A DNA stretch of 64,000 bases from Siculibacillus lacustris (GTDB lineage: Bacteria; Pseudomonadota; Alphaproteobacteria; Rhizobiales; Ancalomicrobiaceae): the NCBI RefSeq assembly GCF_004328075.1, contig NZ_SJFN01000021.1, positions 25,071-89,070 of the forward strand. Reading direction: 5' to 3'. The position numbers were made by a program, and so were the translations under genes. Position 1 is the stretch's first letter, and the number at the start of each line of letters is the position of its first letter. The notes under the pieces are model-generated. The model saw only the letters and a list, made by a program, of their open reading frames with translations. It searched no databases and was not told where the DNA came from. Positions 15,563-26,588 of this stretch are shown piece by piece.

Positions 15563-17761
15563 CGGCGTGCCCTCGACCACGGTGACGTCGGCCGACAGCG
15601 TCGCGTCCGACGAGCCGCCGACGAAGACACGGAACACCCCCGGTTCGACGATGCGGCGGCCGGCGTCGTCGTGGAAGGCGAGATCGGCGACCGGCACCGA
15701 CAGGGTCACCTCGCGGCTCTCGCCGGGGGCGAGGTCGACGATCGCCAGGGCGGCGAGCTGGCGCAGCGGCCGGCTGCGCGAAGCGACGAGGTCGTGGACG
15801 TAGAGCTGGACGATCTCGCGCCCCGGCCGGCTGCCGACATTGGCGACGGTCACTGCCACGGCGAGCGTGTCGGCGAGGCGCAGGCGATCGGCGACGACGC
15901 GCAGGTCGCGGTGGGCGAAGCGAGTGTAGGTGAGGCCGTAGCCGAAGGGGAACAGCGGGCTCGCCTCCTCGTCGAGATAGCGCGAGGTCAGGAGATCGGG
16001 GCCGGTCGGGCGGCCGCTCGGCAGCTGGTCGTAGCTGATCGGCACCTGACCGACGGCGCGCGGCAGGCTCATCGGCAGGCGCGCCGAAGGGCTCGCCTCG
16101 CCGAGCAGCAGGTCGGCCAGCGCCGCGCCGCCCATGGTGCCGGGCGAGAAGGTCCAGAGGATCGCCGCGACCTTGGGCAAGGTCTCGGTCAGGACCATCG
16201 GCCGGCCGGCGATGACCACCAGGACGATCGGCTTGCCGGTGGCGGCGAGCCGGGTCAGCAGTTCCTCCTGGTGATTGGGCAGGCCGAGGCGGGTGCGCGA
16301 GGTCGCTTCCGCGGTCATCCACCACGGCTCGCCGAGCACGGCGATCACCAGATCGGAGGCCGCGGCGGTGGCGACCGCCGCGTCGAAGCCGTCGGTCGAG
16401 CGGCAGGCGTCGTCGCACGGCGCGGAAAAGGTGACCTCGCTGCGGCCGGCGAGGCGGTCGCGCAGCTGGTCGAGGAGCAGCGGCACGTCCTCGCGGCGAC
16501 CGGCGGCGCCCCAGGCGCCCATGTGGTCGCCGGCATCGGCGGCGGCGGCGCCGATCACCGCGATGCGCGGCGGCGGCGCCACCAGCGGCAGGCGGTCGGC
16601 ATCGTTCTTCAACAGCACCACCGAGCGGCGGGCGACCTCGCGGGCGATCTCGCGGGTCGCCGGGGTGGCCAACGCCGCGGTCGCCGCAGCCGGATCGATC
16701 GCCGGCCGGGTCGCGTCGAACAGGCCGAGCCGATGTTTGACCCGCAGGACCCGGGTCACGGCGTCGTCGATGCGGGCCATCGGCACCCGGCCGGCGCGCA
16801 CCAGATCGGGCAGCAGGCGCGGGAACAGGCGGCCGGCCATCTCGACGTCGAGCCCGGCATTGACGGCGAGTGCGACCGCGTCCGAATCGGTGGCGGCGAG
16901 GCCGTGGGCCTTCAGTTCCGAGACCGAATCCCAATCGGACACGACGAAGCCGTCGAAGCCCCATTCGCCCTTGAGCAGGGTGGTCAGCGCGAAGCGATTG
17001 GCGGTGACGGGGATGCCGTTGAGGGCGTTGAAGGCGGCCATCACCATCGGTGCGCCGGCGGAAAGCCCGGCATGGAAGGCCGGCAGGTAGACGTCGCGCA
17101 ACTGCACGTCCGGGATCCAGGTCGCGGCATATTCGCGCCCGGCCTCCGCGGCGCCGTAGCCGACGAAGTGCTTCAGGGTCGCGGCGAGCCCGCCTTTGGC
17201 CAGCCCGCGCACGGTGGCCTCGGCGAACAGGCGCGACAGGAACACGTCTTCGCCCGGCCCTTCGACCACCCGGCCCCAGCGCGGGTCGCGCGACAGGTCG
17301 ACCATCGGTCCGAGCGCCAGATGCATGCCCTGAGCGGCCGCCTCGCGGGCGGTGCCTTCGGCGGCCGCGGCGATCACCCGCGGATCGAAGGAGGCGGCGA
17401 GGCCGAGCGGCATCGGGAACAGGGTGCGGTAGCCGTGGATCATGTCCTGGGTGAACAAGAGCGGGATGCCCAGCCGGGTGCGGCGGGCGGTCGCGGCGAT
17501 CGACGCGATGGTCGGGGCGTCGGGCGGACCGGACAGGGCGCCGATGCTCGAGCTCGTGACTTCCGAGAGATCGAAGTCCGGCGACCAGCCGCCCATGTAC
17601 ATCTGGCCGACCTTCTCCTCGAGGGTCATGCGGGCGAGGAGCGCGGCGATCTCGGCCTCGATGCGGGCGTCGCGAGGCGGGGCGACCGGGGCTTCGCCGG
17701 CGCCGGCGATGGCGGGCAGGAGGGCGAGGAGCAGCGACAGAGGACGCAGGAACCGGACCAT
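15554..17761 (-). CDS. bglX: Glycoside hydrolase family 3 beta-glucosidase
   Basis: Secreted or periplasmic beta-glucosidase, 735 aa, close to BglX length. Signal peptide at residues 1-20 (MVRFLRPLSLLLALLPAIAG). The (beta/alpha)8 domain holds the nucleophile Asp276 in GFVVSDWDSV and KHFVGYGA; the C-terminal alpha/beta sandwich and fibronectin-like domain (YVHDLVASRSRPLRQL) follow. Releases terminal glucose from beta-glucosides. It converges with the family 5 ABC importer, suggesting, as inference, use of glucosides or cello-oligosaccharides. The ATG at 17761 opens directly into the signal peptide. Confidence 0.93.
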   Translation of the reverse strand: MVRFLRPLSLLLALLPAIAGAGEAPVAPPRDARIEAEIAALLARMTLEEKVGQMYMGGWSPDFDLSEVTSSSIGALSGPPDAPTIASIAATARRTRLGIPLLFTQDMIHGYRTLFPMPLGLAASFDPRVIAAAAEGTAREAAAQGMHLALGPMVDLSRDPRWGRVVEGPGEDVFLSRLFAEATVRGLAKGGLAATLKHFVGYGAAEAGREYAATWIPDVQLRDVYLPAFHAGLSAGAPMVMAAFNALNGIPVTANRFALTTLLKGEWGFDGFVVSDWDSVSELKAHGLAATDSDAVALAVNAGLDVEMAGRLFPRLLPDLVRAGRVPMARIDDAVTRVLRVKHRLGLFDATRPAIDPAAATAALATPATREIAREVARRSVVLLKNDADRLPLVAPPPRIAVIGAAAADAGDHMGAWGAAGRREDVPLLLDQLRDRLAGRSEVTFSAPCDDACRSTDGFDAAVATAAASDLVIAVLGEPWWMTAEATSRTRLGLPNHQEELLTRLAATGKPIVLVVIAGRPMVLTETLPKVAAILWTFSPGTMGGAALADLLLGEASPSARLPMSLPRAVGQVPISYDQLPSGRPTGPDLLTSRYLDEEASPLFPFGYGLTYTRFAHRDLRVVADRLRLADTLAVAVTVANVGSRPGREIVQLYVHDLVASRSRPLRQLAALAIVDLAPGESREVTLSVPVADLAFHDDAGRRIVEPGVFRVFVGGSSDATLSADVTVVEGTPSP

Positions 17762-18001
17762 GGGGAACTTCGTTTCGACGGGGCGGCGGGGCCGGCACCA
17801 TCGCCGACCGACGGGCCGCGGTCAAACCGTCGGATCGATCGTCGGGCGGTCTGGCGCAACAGGATTGCGCCGCGAGGCCACCGGACGCCGCCGGCGGGTC
17901 TTGCCAGCGGCGGGCGGCTCGCCGATCATGACGGTTCGGCGACGGCGCCGTCCGGCAACGGCGGCGACCTCGGGCGAAGGTTTCGCGAAAGGACGTGCGC
18001 G

Positions 18002-18385
18002 GTGAGCGAAGCGGGCGGCGGCGAAGCGGCGGGGGCAGATTCGCCCGGCAGCACGGTGGTCGGGTTCCGGGCGCGGCCGGCAACCCGAGACGTCACCTTC
18101 GATCGCCGCGAGCTGTTCGAGATCCTGGCCGTCTACGGGCGGATGGTGGCGGCCGGCGAATGGCGCGACTATGCCATCGATCACCTGCCCGACCGGGCGG
18201 TGTTCTCGGTGTTCCGCCATGCCCGCGAGACCGCGCGATTCCGCATCGAGAAGGACCCGAAGCTGGCGGCGCGCCAGGGGGCCTATCGGGTGGTCGACCA
18301 GGGCGGGCGCATCGTCAAACGCGGCGCCGACCTGAAACGGGTGCTGGCGGTGCTGGAGACGGTGCCGAAGCTGGTCGACTGCTGA
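18002..18385 (+). CDS. DUF2794 family protein
   Basis: 127-aa soluble protein of a conserved alphaproteobacterial family of unknown function. The core FDRRELFEILAVYGRMVAAGEWRDYAIDHLPDRAVFSVFRHA...RIEKDPKLAARQGAYRVVDQGG...LKRVLAVLE is highly characteristic. The GTG at 18002 is chosen because AAAGGA at 17988-17993 sits 8 nt upstream. Convergent with the DUF1223 gene. I cannot assign a role. Confidence 0.85.
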   Translation: MSEAGGGEAAGADSPGSTVVGFRARPATRDVTFDRRELFEILAVYGRMVAAGEWRDYAIDHLPDRAVFSVFRHARETARFRIEKDPKLAARQGAYRVVDQGGRIVKRGADLKRVLAVLETVPKLVDC

Positions 18386-18395
18386 GCGGGACGCC

Positions 18396-19157
18396 TCAGG
18401 ACGACGGGCCGGCCAGCACGCGGGCGCCGACGATCGGACCGGGACCGCCGTCGCGGTCGACCTGGACCAGTACGGCGCAGCCGCCGGAGCCGTCATGGGT
18501 GGCCTCGCGGCGCGGCAGTTCGAGCCGCAGGGCGGCGCCCTTCCACATGCCGATCGGCTGCATGCTGCGCACCAGGTGGGTGTAGGTGATGGTCTTGCCG
18601 GAATTCTCGCCGCGACCGATCGGCACGGTGCGGCTCTTCTCGTAATGCAGCAACCACACGGTGGCGGGGGGGCGCGGTCGGTCGTCGGGGGCGGCGCCGA
18701 CCCGGATCACCAGGGCGTCGCCGGCGGTCTCGAGATCGATGGCGACGTCGAGATCCTGATGCTCGGCGGCGAGGCCGGCGAGGCGGCGCTCGATCGCCGG
18801 GCGGTCGGAGCCGACCGCATGGACGCGGCCGTTGATCACCACCTGCGGCGTATAGATCGCCCGGTCGCCGCGCATCTCGGCATAGGCGCGCTGGCGCTGG
18901 GAGAATTCCGGCCGGGCGGCGGTGTCCTTCCAGCCGAGGTAGTCCCAATAGTCGACGGCGAAGGACAGGGTGACCAGATCGGGATCGGCGCCGAGGCGTT
19001 GCATCAGCGCGTCGGCCGGCGGGCAGTTGGCGCAGCCCTGGCTGGTGAACAGTTCGACCACCGCGCGCGGGTGTCGCGAGGGGTCGGTCGCCTCGTCGGC
19101 GGCGACCACCGACGGCGCGGCGAGCGTCGAGATCAGCACGGCCAAGCCGGCGCCCAA
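18396..19157 (-). CDS. DUF1223 secreted thioredoxin-fold protein, start uncertain
   Basis: Predicted exported protein with a thioredoxin-like fold; the family motif VELFTSQGCANCPPADALM carries a CxxC (C42, C45 in this numbering). 253 aa from a TTG at 19157 that has no ribosome site. The frame stays open upstream and a better signal peptide appears if it begins at a CTG at 19193 (LKPLTSRCAGTSLGAGLAVL), which has GGGAGGAC at 19200-19207. No in-frame ATG or GTG exists there. So the start is either TTG 19157 or a rare CTG. Function not established. Confidence 0.8.
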   Translation of the reverse strand: MGAGLAVLISTLAAPSVVAADEATDPSRHPRAVVELFTSQGCANCPPADALMQRLGADPDLVTLSFAVDYWDYLGWKDTAARPEFSQRQRAYAEMRGDRAIYTPQVVINGRVHAVGSDRPAIERRLAGLAAEHQDLDVAIDLETAGDALVIRVGAAPDDRPRPPATVWLLHYEKSRTVPIGRGENSGKTITYTHLVRSMQPIGMWKGAALRLELPRREATHDGSGGCAVLVQVDRDGGPGPIVGARVLAGPSS

Positions 19158-19332
19158 CGACGTTCCGGCGCATCTCGACGTCAGCGGTTTCAGAGCCCGG
19201 TCCTCCCCTCGGTGGTCGGTGGTCCGCCCGATCTCCGCGCCTTGCGCGGGTCGGACGATCCCTGCCGAGGGAAGACGTTAGCCACAATCGGCCGATCCGG
19301 ACCAGTCACTTCGCGGTGAGACGAAGGTGCGT

Positions 19333-19347
19333 GGCGCGCGCCGCGCC
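19333..19347 (-). terminator. Weak hairpin after acnA
   Basis: GGCGCG-CGC-CGCGCC, a 6-bp stem just past the aconitase stop. Short and without a T run; possible stabilising hairpin only. Confidence 0.25.
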
Positions 19348-19350
19348 GGC

Positions 19351-22053
<2,703 letters not shown>

Positions 22054-22252
22054 GGTCGTGGGGCTCCCTGCGATGGCGGGACGGCGTGATCCCCGCGACG
22101 GGGTCGTCGGACGCGGCCGACGGGTCCTCGAGCGGGCGCGGGCGCCGACGCTACCCCCGGCATATGGGGCGGGGCGGCGAATTGACCAGTTCGGCGCTTT
22201 CGGACATGGTCCGCGCCGACCGCCCACCGGCGGGGAAAAGGACGAGAGCGAC

Positions 22253-22891
22253 GTGACGACGGCCGCCGTGGAACGCCTGACCGGGGAGAGGCTGACGCTC
22301 GATCGCGGCGGACGGCGGGTGCTCGACGGATTGTCCTTCACGGCGCGGGCCGGCACCGCGCTGATCGTCACCGGTGCCAACGGCTCGGGCAAGTCGACCC
22401 TGCTCCGGCTGGTCGCCGGCCTGCTCCGGCCGGTCGGCGGACGGTTGGCGCTGACCGGTGGCGATCCGGAGCTGACGATCGGCCAGCAGTGTCACTATTT
22501 CGGCCATCAGGATGCGCTCAAGGGGCCGCTGACGGTCGCCGAGAATCTCGCCTTCTGGCGGGATTTCGGCGGCGTGCCGGCGCTGGCGGTCGATGCGGCG
22601 CTCGATCGGGTCGGGCTCGGGCGGCTCGCCGGCCTGCCGGCAGCCTATCTTTCGGCGGGGCAGCGGCGGCGGCTGGCCTTCGCGCGCCTCCTGGTCACGG
22701 CGCGACCGGTGTGGCTGCTCGACGAGCCGACGGCGGCGCTCGATGCGGCGGCGGAGGCACGGCTGACCGAGATCGTCGCCGGGCATCTGGCGGCCGGGGG
22801 CGTGGTGATGGCGGCGACCCATCTGCCCCTGGCGCTGCCGGCGTCCGAGAATCTGGCGCTCGCTCCGGGCAACGGGGAGCGGGCGGCATGA
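22253..22891 (+). CDS. ccmA: Cytochrome c maturation heme exporter ATPase CcmA
   Basis: ATP-binding subunit of the CcmABCD complex that frees heme-loaded CcmE, 212 aa. Walker A GANGSGKST, signature LSAGQRRRLAFARLL, Walker B WLLDEPTAALD are all present. GTG 22253 is chosen, with AAAAGGA at 22236-22242; this gives the usual short CcmA length, and the ORF upstream overlaps acnA. Overlaps ccmB by 4 nt. Confidence 0.92.
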   Translation: MTTAAVERLTGERLTLDRGGRRVLDGLSFTARAGTALIVTGANGSGKSTLLRLVAGLLRPVGGRLALTGGDPELTIGQQCHYFGHQDALKGPLTVAENLAFWRDFGGVPALAVDAALDRVGLGRLAGLPAAYLSAGQRRRLAFARLLVTARPVWLLDEPTAALDAAAEARLTEIVAGHLAAGGVVMAATHLPLALPASENLALAPGNGERAA

Positions 22892-23556
22892 CGGCGCTCC
22901 TCGCCCTGTTCGTGCGCGAACTGAAACTCGCCACCCGGGTCGGCGGCGGCGCGCTGATGGGCTCGCTGTTCTTCCTGATCGTGGTCACCGTGGTGCCCTT
23001 CGGGGTCGGGCCGGATCTGGCGCTGCTCGCCCGGATCGGCCCGGCGATCCTGTGGATCGGCGCGCTGCTCGCCACGCTCCTGTCGCTCGACCGGCTGTTC
23101 CAGGCCGATCGCGACGACGGCTGCCTCGATCTGATCGTCGCCGGCGAGACGCCGCTCGAACTGGTGGTGTTGGTCAAGTGCCTGGCCCATTGGACCGCGA
23201 CCGGCTTGCCCTTGGTGGTGGTGTCGCCGCTGTTCGCGGTGTTCCTCAACATGGAGCCGACGGCGATCGCGGCGACCACCACGACGCTCTTGGTCGGCAC
23301 GCCGGCCCTGACCTTCATCGGAGCGATCGGCGCGGCGCTGACCGTGTCGCTGCGGCGCGGCGGCCTGCTGCTGGCCATCCTGGTGCTGCCCCTGACCGTG
23401 CCGGTGATGATCTTCGGCGTCTCGGCGGCGACGGCGGCGGTGAGCGAGCCGGTGCCGTTCCTCACCCCGTTTCTGATCCTGTCGGCGCTCGGCCTGTTCG
23501 CGGCGGTGCTCGGGCCGGTGGCGGGGGCGGCGGCCCTGCGCTTCGCCGGCGACTGA
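22888..23556 (+). CDS. ccmB: Heme exporter permease CcmB
   Basis: Six-helix membrane subunit of the CcmABCD complex, 222 aa, matching the family. N-terminal FVRELKLATRVGGGALMGSLFFLIVVTVVPF is typical. ATGA overlap with ccmA. Followed by a 167-nt gap containing a second promoter-like element before ccmC. Confidence 0.92.
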   Translation: MTALLALFVRELKLATRVGGGALMGSLFFLIVVTVVPFGVGPDLALLARIGPAILWIGALLATLLSLDRLFQADRDDGCLDLIVAGETPLELVVLVKCLAHWTATGLPLVVVSPLFAVFLNMEPTAIAATTTTLLVGTPALTFIGAIGAALTVSLRRGGLLLAILVLPLTVPVMIFGVSAATAAVSEPVPFLTPFLILSALGLFAAVLGPVAGAAALRFAGD

Positions 23557-23608
23557 GCCGTCACGGCGACTTGATCCCGCGCAAGGCGAAAGGCCGAGGG
23601 AGACGGCA

Positions 23609-23637
23609 TTGATGCGCCGTCGCCCGCCCTCTAGAAG
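23609..23637 (+). promoter_or_regulatory. Candidate internal promoter before ccmC
   Basis: TTGATG (23609-23614), 17-nt spacer, TAGAAG (23632-23637), within the only sizeable gap of the ccm cluster. May let ccmC-D-G be expressed apart from ccmAB. Confidence 0.35.
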
Positions 23638-23723
23638 TCTGGGGCCAGGGCCGGCGGAGCGAGGCGGGATCGACCACGCGGGGTGGCCGGCCGCGACGAT
23701 CGAAGAGCCTGCGGGACGAGACG

Positions 23724-24455
23724 ATGCGTCTGATCGACTATGCCAATCCGACCCGCTTCCTGGGTCTCGTCGCCCGGCTGCTGCCGTGGATCGCCGGGGC
23801 GACGGCGGTGACCTTCGCGATCGGCCTGTGGCTGGTGTTCGCGGTGGCGCCGGCCGACTACCAGCAGGGCGAGACGGTCAAGATCATGTATGTCCACGTG
23901 CCCTGCGCGTGGCTGTCGATGTTCTGCTACATGACCATGGCCGGATCGGCGCTCGGCACCCTGGTGTGGCGCCACCCGCTCGCCGACGTCTCGGCCAAGT
24001 GCGCGGCGCCGATCGGTGCGGCCTTCACCTTCCTGGCGCTGGCCACCGGATCGCTGTGGGGCAAGCCGATGTGGGGCACCTGGTGGGTGTGGGACGCCCG
24101 CCTGACCTCGGTGCTGGTGCTGTTCATCATGTATCTCGGGCTGATCGCCCTGACCGAGACGATCGAGGACCCGGTGCGCGCGGCGCGCGCCGGGGCGGTC
24201 TTGACCCTGGTCGGGGTGGTCAACATCCCGATCATCAAATTTTCGGTCGAATGGTGGAACACCCTGCATCAACCGGCCTCGGTGTTCCGGATGGGCGGGT
24301 CGACCATCGACCCGGCGATGCTGGTGCCGCTCCTGGTGATGGCCGGGGCCTTCACCGGCCTGTTCGTGACGGTGCACCTGATGGCCATGCGCAACGAGAT
24401 CCTGCGCCGGCGGATCCGCGCCATGCGGATGATCGAAGCCTCGAGGGCGGAGTGA
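23724..24455 (+). CDS. ccmC: Heme handling protein CcmC
   Basis: Inner-membrane protein that delivers heme to CcmE, 243 aa, six helices. The tryptophan-rich heme-handling motif WGTWWVWDARLTS is intact, with flanking histidines in YVHVPCAW and NTLHQPAS. Followed after 2 nt by ccmD. Confidence 0.95.
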   Translation: MRLIDYANPTRFLGLVARLLPWIAGATAVTFAIGLWLVFAVAPADYQQGETVKIMYVHVPCAWLSMFCYMTMAGSALGTLVWRHPLADVSAKCAAPIGAAFTFLALATGSLWGKPMWGTWWVWDARLTSVLVLFIMYLGLIALTETIEDPVRAARAGAVLTLVGVVNIPIIKFSVEWWNTLHQPASVFRMGGSTIDPAMLVPLLVMAGAFTGLFVTVHLMAMRNEILRRRIRAMRMIEASRAE

Positions 24456-24457
24456 CC

Positions 24458-24637
24458 ATGCTCGGGACCCACGCCGGATTCATCGTCGCCGCCTATGGCT
24501 TCGCCGTCGTGGTGATCGCCGGGCTTTTTCTGTGGGTCGGCCTCGACGGCCGCGCCCAACGCCGGCAGTTGGCCGAGCTCGAGGCGCGCGGCATCCGCCG
24601 GCGTTCGGACGTTGCGGCGGGAGGCGAGGGGCGATGA
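24458..24637 (+). CDS. ccmD: CcmD, small cytochrome c maturation membrane protein
   Basis: 59-aa single-helix protein (helix about residues 8-27, AGFIVAAYGFAVVVIAGLFLW) with a basic C-terminal tail, the usual CcmD design; needed for release of holo-CcmE. Its ATG lies 2 nt after ccmC and its stop overlaps the ccmG start. Confidence 0.88.
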   Translation: MLGTHAGFIVAAYGFAVVVIAGLFLWVGLDGRAQRRQLAELEARGIRRRSDVAAGGEGR

Positions 24638-25269
24638 GCGGGATCGAGACGGACGGCCCGGCCGCGACGGAGGCGCCGATTCGGCGCGGGCCGTCGCTGG
24701 CGCTGTTGCCCTTGGTGATCTTCGTGGCGCTCGCCGGATTCTTCCTGTGGCGGCTGGAGACGGGGGGCGATCCCAACCGCCTGCCGTCGATGCTGATCGA
24801 TCGGCCGGCGCCGACGCTGGCCCTGCCGGCGCTGCCGGGGATCACTCGCGACGGCGCGGCGCTGCCGGGCCTGACCTCGGCCGATCTCCTCGCCCCCGGT
24901 CCGGGACGGGTGACGATCGTCAACTACTGGGCGTCGTGGTGTGCCGAATGCCGGGTCGAGCACGGCGCGCTCGATCTGCTGGCGCGCGATCCGCGGGTGC
25001 GGCTGGTCGGCATCGCCTATAAGGACAAGCCGGACAATGCGCGGCGCTATCTCGCCGGGCTCGGCAACCCTTATGCGGCGATCGGGCTCGACGAATCGGG
25101 GCGGACCGGCATCGACTGGGGGGTCTACGGGGTGCCCGAGACCTATGTGGTCGCCGCCGACGGGACCGTGACCTACAAGTTCATCGGCCCGTTGTCGGCC
25201 GGCTCGATCGCCGCGGTGCTCGGCCCGGAGATCGTCAAGGCGCTGGCCCGTACGCCCGGCCGCTCCTGA
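24634..25269 (+). CDS. ccmG: CcmG/DsbE periplasmic thiol-disulfide oxidoreductase
   Basis: Membrane-anchored thioredoxin-like protein that reduces apocytochrome c cysteines for heme attachment, 211 aa. One N-terminal helix (residues ~21-40), then the active site NYWASWCAECRVEH (Cys103 and Cys106) and the cis-Pro region YGVPETYVVA. ATGA overlap with ccmD. Last gene of the run; a perfect hairpin follows. Confidence 0.93.
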   Translation: MSGIETDGPAATEAPIRRGPSLALLPLVIFVALAGFFLWRLETGGDPNRLPSMLIDRPAPTLALPALPGITRDGAALPGLTSADLLAPGPGRVTIVNYWASWCAECRVEHGALDLLARDPRVRLVGIAYKDKPDNARRYLAGLGNPYAAIGLDESGRTGIDWGVYGVPETYVVAADGTVTYKFIGPLSAGSIAAVLGPEIVKALARTPGRS

Positions 25270-25290
25270 GTCCGGCACGTGGACACACGA

Positions 25291-25314
25291 ACGCCGGCCC
25301 GTGAGGGCCGGCGT
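25291..25314. terminator. Hairpin terminator between ccmG and the secreted-protein cluster
   Basis: Perfect 10-bp stem ACGCCGGCCC/GGGCCGGCGT with loop GTGA, 21 nt after the ccmG stop and 21 nt after the convergent small-protein gene. Likely serves both strands; no strong T run. Confidence 0.6.
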
Positions 25315-25335
25315 CGAATCTCGTGCGGGGTGTGG

Positions 25336-25563
25336 TCAGCGGCAGACGCGGACTTCGCGGATCCGCCAGCGCGGACCCCAGGGGGTGTCGACGCGGACGC
25401 GGCGCTCTTCCATCCAGCAGCGGCGCGGCGGCGGGCCGTCCCAGCGGTGATGGCGCGGCGGCGGACCCCAGCCCCACGGCTGGGCGGCGGCGGGGCTGGC
25501 GGCGTCGAGGGCGACGAAGCCGGCCACCAGGGCCAGGGCGGTCAGGAGTCTGCTGCGGACCAT
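25336..25563 (-). CDS. Small secreted Cys/Trp-rich protein, paralog 1
   Basis: 75 aa: signal peptide (MVRSRLLTALALVAGFVALDAASPAAAQ), a short Trp/Pro/His-rich linker, and a conserved C-terminal module RCWMEERRVRVDTPWGPRW ending in VRVCR at the last residue. Two cysteines bracket the module and probably form a disulfide in the periplasm. Third and last of three tandem paralogs on this strand. No recognised domain; function unknown. Confidence 0.75.
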   Translation of the reverse strand: MVRSRLLTALALVAGFVALDAASPAAAQPWGWGPPPRHHRWDGPPPRRCWMEERRVRVDTPWGPRWRIREVRVCR

Positions 25564-25715
25564 GTCGGGTCTCCCGATGTCTTCTGTTGTTCTCGTCTGA
25601 CGCGGCCCTGCGGCCGCTACGTGCGTCGACGCATCATCATCGCGCCGTTGCGACCGGGCGTCGACCGGAAGAACGGAGGGGGTGACGGCGGTCCGAACGG
25701 ACCGTCGCCGGGGGA

Positions 25716-25973
25716 TCAGCGGCAGTAGCGAACGGCGCGGTCGCGCAGCACCCAGCCGTGGCGGGTGTGGACACGCACCGTGCGCACCTCCGTCCAGCAG
25801 CGCGGGCGCGGCGCATAGAGCCACAGGCCGGAGCCGACCATCGGGCCGCCCCAACCATAGTGGTGGTGATGATGGCGCCAGTAGGGTTGGGCGGAGGCCG
25901 GGGCGGCGAGGAGGGCGGTGCCGACGACGGCGAGAAGGACCGCGGCGGCGGCCGAGAGCATGGACTTCCTCAT
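25716..25973 (-). CDS. Small secreted Cys/Trp-rich protein, paralog 2
   Basis: 85 aa: signal peptide (MRKSMLSAAAAVLLAVVGTALLAAPASAQ), then a His-run linker with HHHHH that could bind metal, and the module RCWTEVRTVRVHTRHGWV ending in VRYCR. It keeps both cysteines but diverges in the TPWGPRW stretch (TRHGWVL). Middle member of the tandem set, 152 nt from paralog 1 and 131 nt from paralog 3. Function unknown. Confidence 0.75.
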   Translation of the reverse strand: MRKSMLSAAAAVLLAVVGTALLAAPASAQPYWRHHHHHYGWGGPMVGSGLWLYAPRPRCWTEVRTVRVHTRHGWVLRDRAVRYCR

Positions 25974-26104
25974 GTTCGTATCCTCCGATCTCGCGATCGC
26001 GCCCCGTTGGGTCGGCGACGTCGACTTCCGATATTTCCATTCTGCATCTCGAAGCGTGAACCGACCGTGAGATCGACGTTCATCCGCGGTTCATCGACCC
26101 GGGA

Positions 26105-26449
26105 TCAGCGGCAGTTGCGGACTTCGCCGAGGCGCCAGCGCGGCCCCCAGGGCGTGTCGATGCGGACGTGGCGCTCTTCGGTCCAGCAGCGGCGGTCGCG
26201 GAATCCGTGGTGACCGCCCCAGTCGCCGCGGGGTCCCCACCGGTTGTTCCAGCCGTCTTCGGAGCGGTCGCCCCAACCGCCGGCGGAGCGGCCGTCGGCG
26301 CCCCGGTCGTAGCGGGGTGCGTAATGGCGGGGCTGCCAGTCGTCGTTGCCGCCGTCTTCGGAGGCCAGGGCGGGAACCGCGGCGAGCAGGCCGGCGCCGA
26401 GGACGGCGGCGGCGAGGCCGAGGGCGAGGCTGCGGATGCGGAAGGTCAT
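26105..26449 (-). CDS. Small secreted Cys/Trp-rich protein, paralog 3
   Basis: 114 aa: signal peptide (about residues 1-29), a longer Gly/Asp/Trp/Arg-rich linker (NDDWQPRHYAPRYDRGADG...), and the module RCWTEERHVRIDTPWGPRW ending in VRNCR. The module is nearly identical to that of paralog 1, so these two are the closest pair. First gene in transcription order. Function unknown; the linker is low complexity and likely disordered. Confidence 0.75.
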   Translation of the reverse strand: MTFRIRSLALGLAAAVLGAGLLAAVPALASEDGGNDDWQPRHYAPRYDRGADGRSAGGWGDRSEDGWNNRWGPRGDWGGHHGFRDRRCWTEERHVRIDTPWGPRWRLGEVRNCR

Positions 26450-26588
26450 GGCGGCGGCTCCGATGCGAGACCCGTCGACCGCGGCGTCGGTCCGGAAGGG
26501 ACCTCGATCGCCGGTCGATGGAGCGATCTTCGCCGATCCCGACTGAACCGGATCCGAACCCGCCCTTCAACTGCCGTTCATCGCCGCC

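Noticed and set aside
18396..19287. Frameshifted DUF1223 gene starting at ATG 19173
   Set aside because: Kept only as an alternative: the open frame itself already contains a good signal peptide, so a frameshift is not required.
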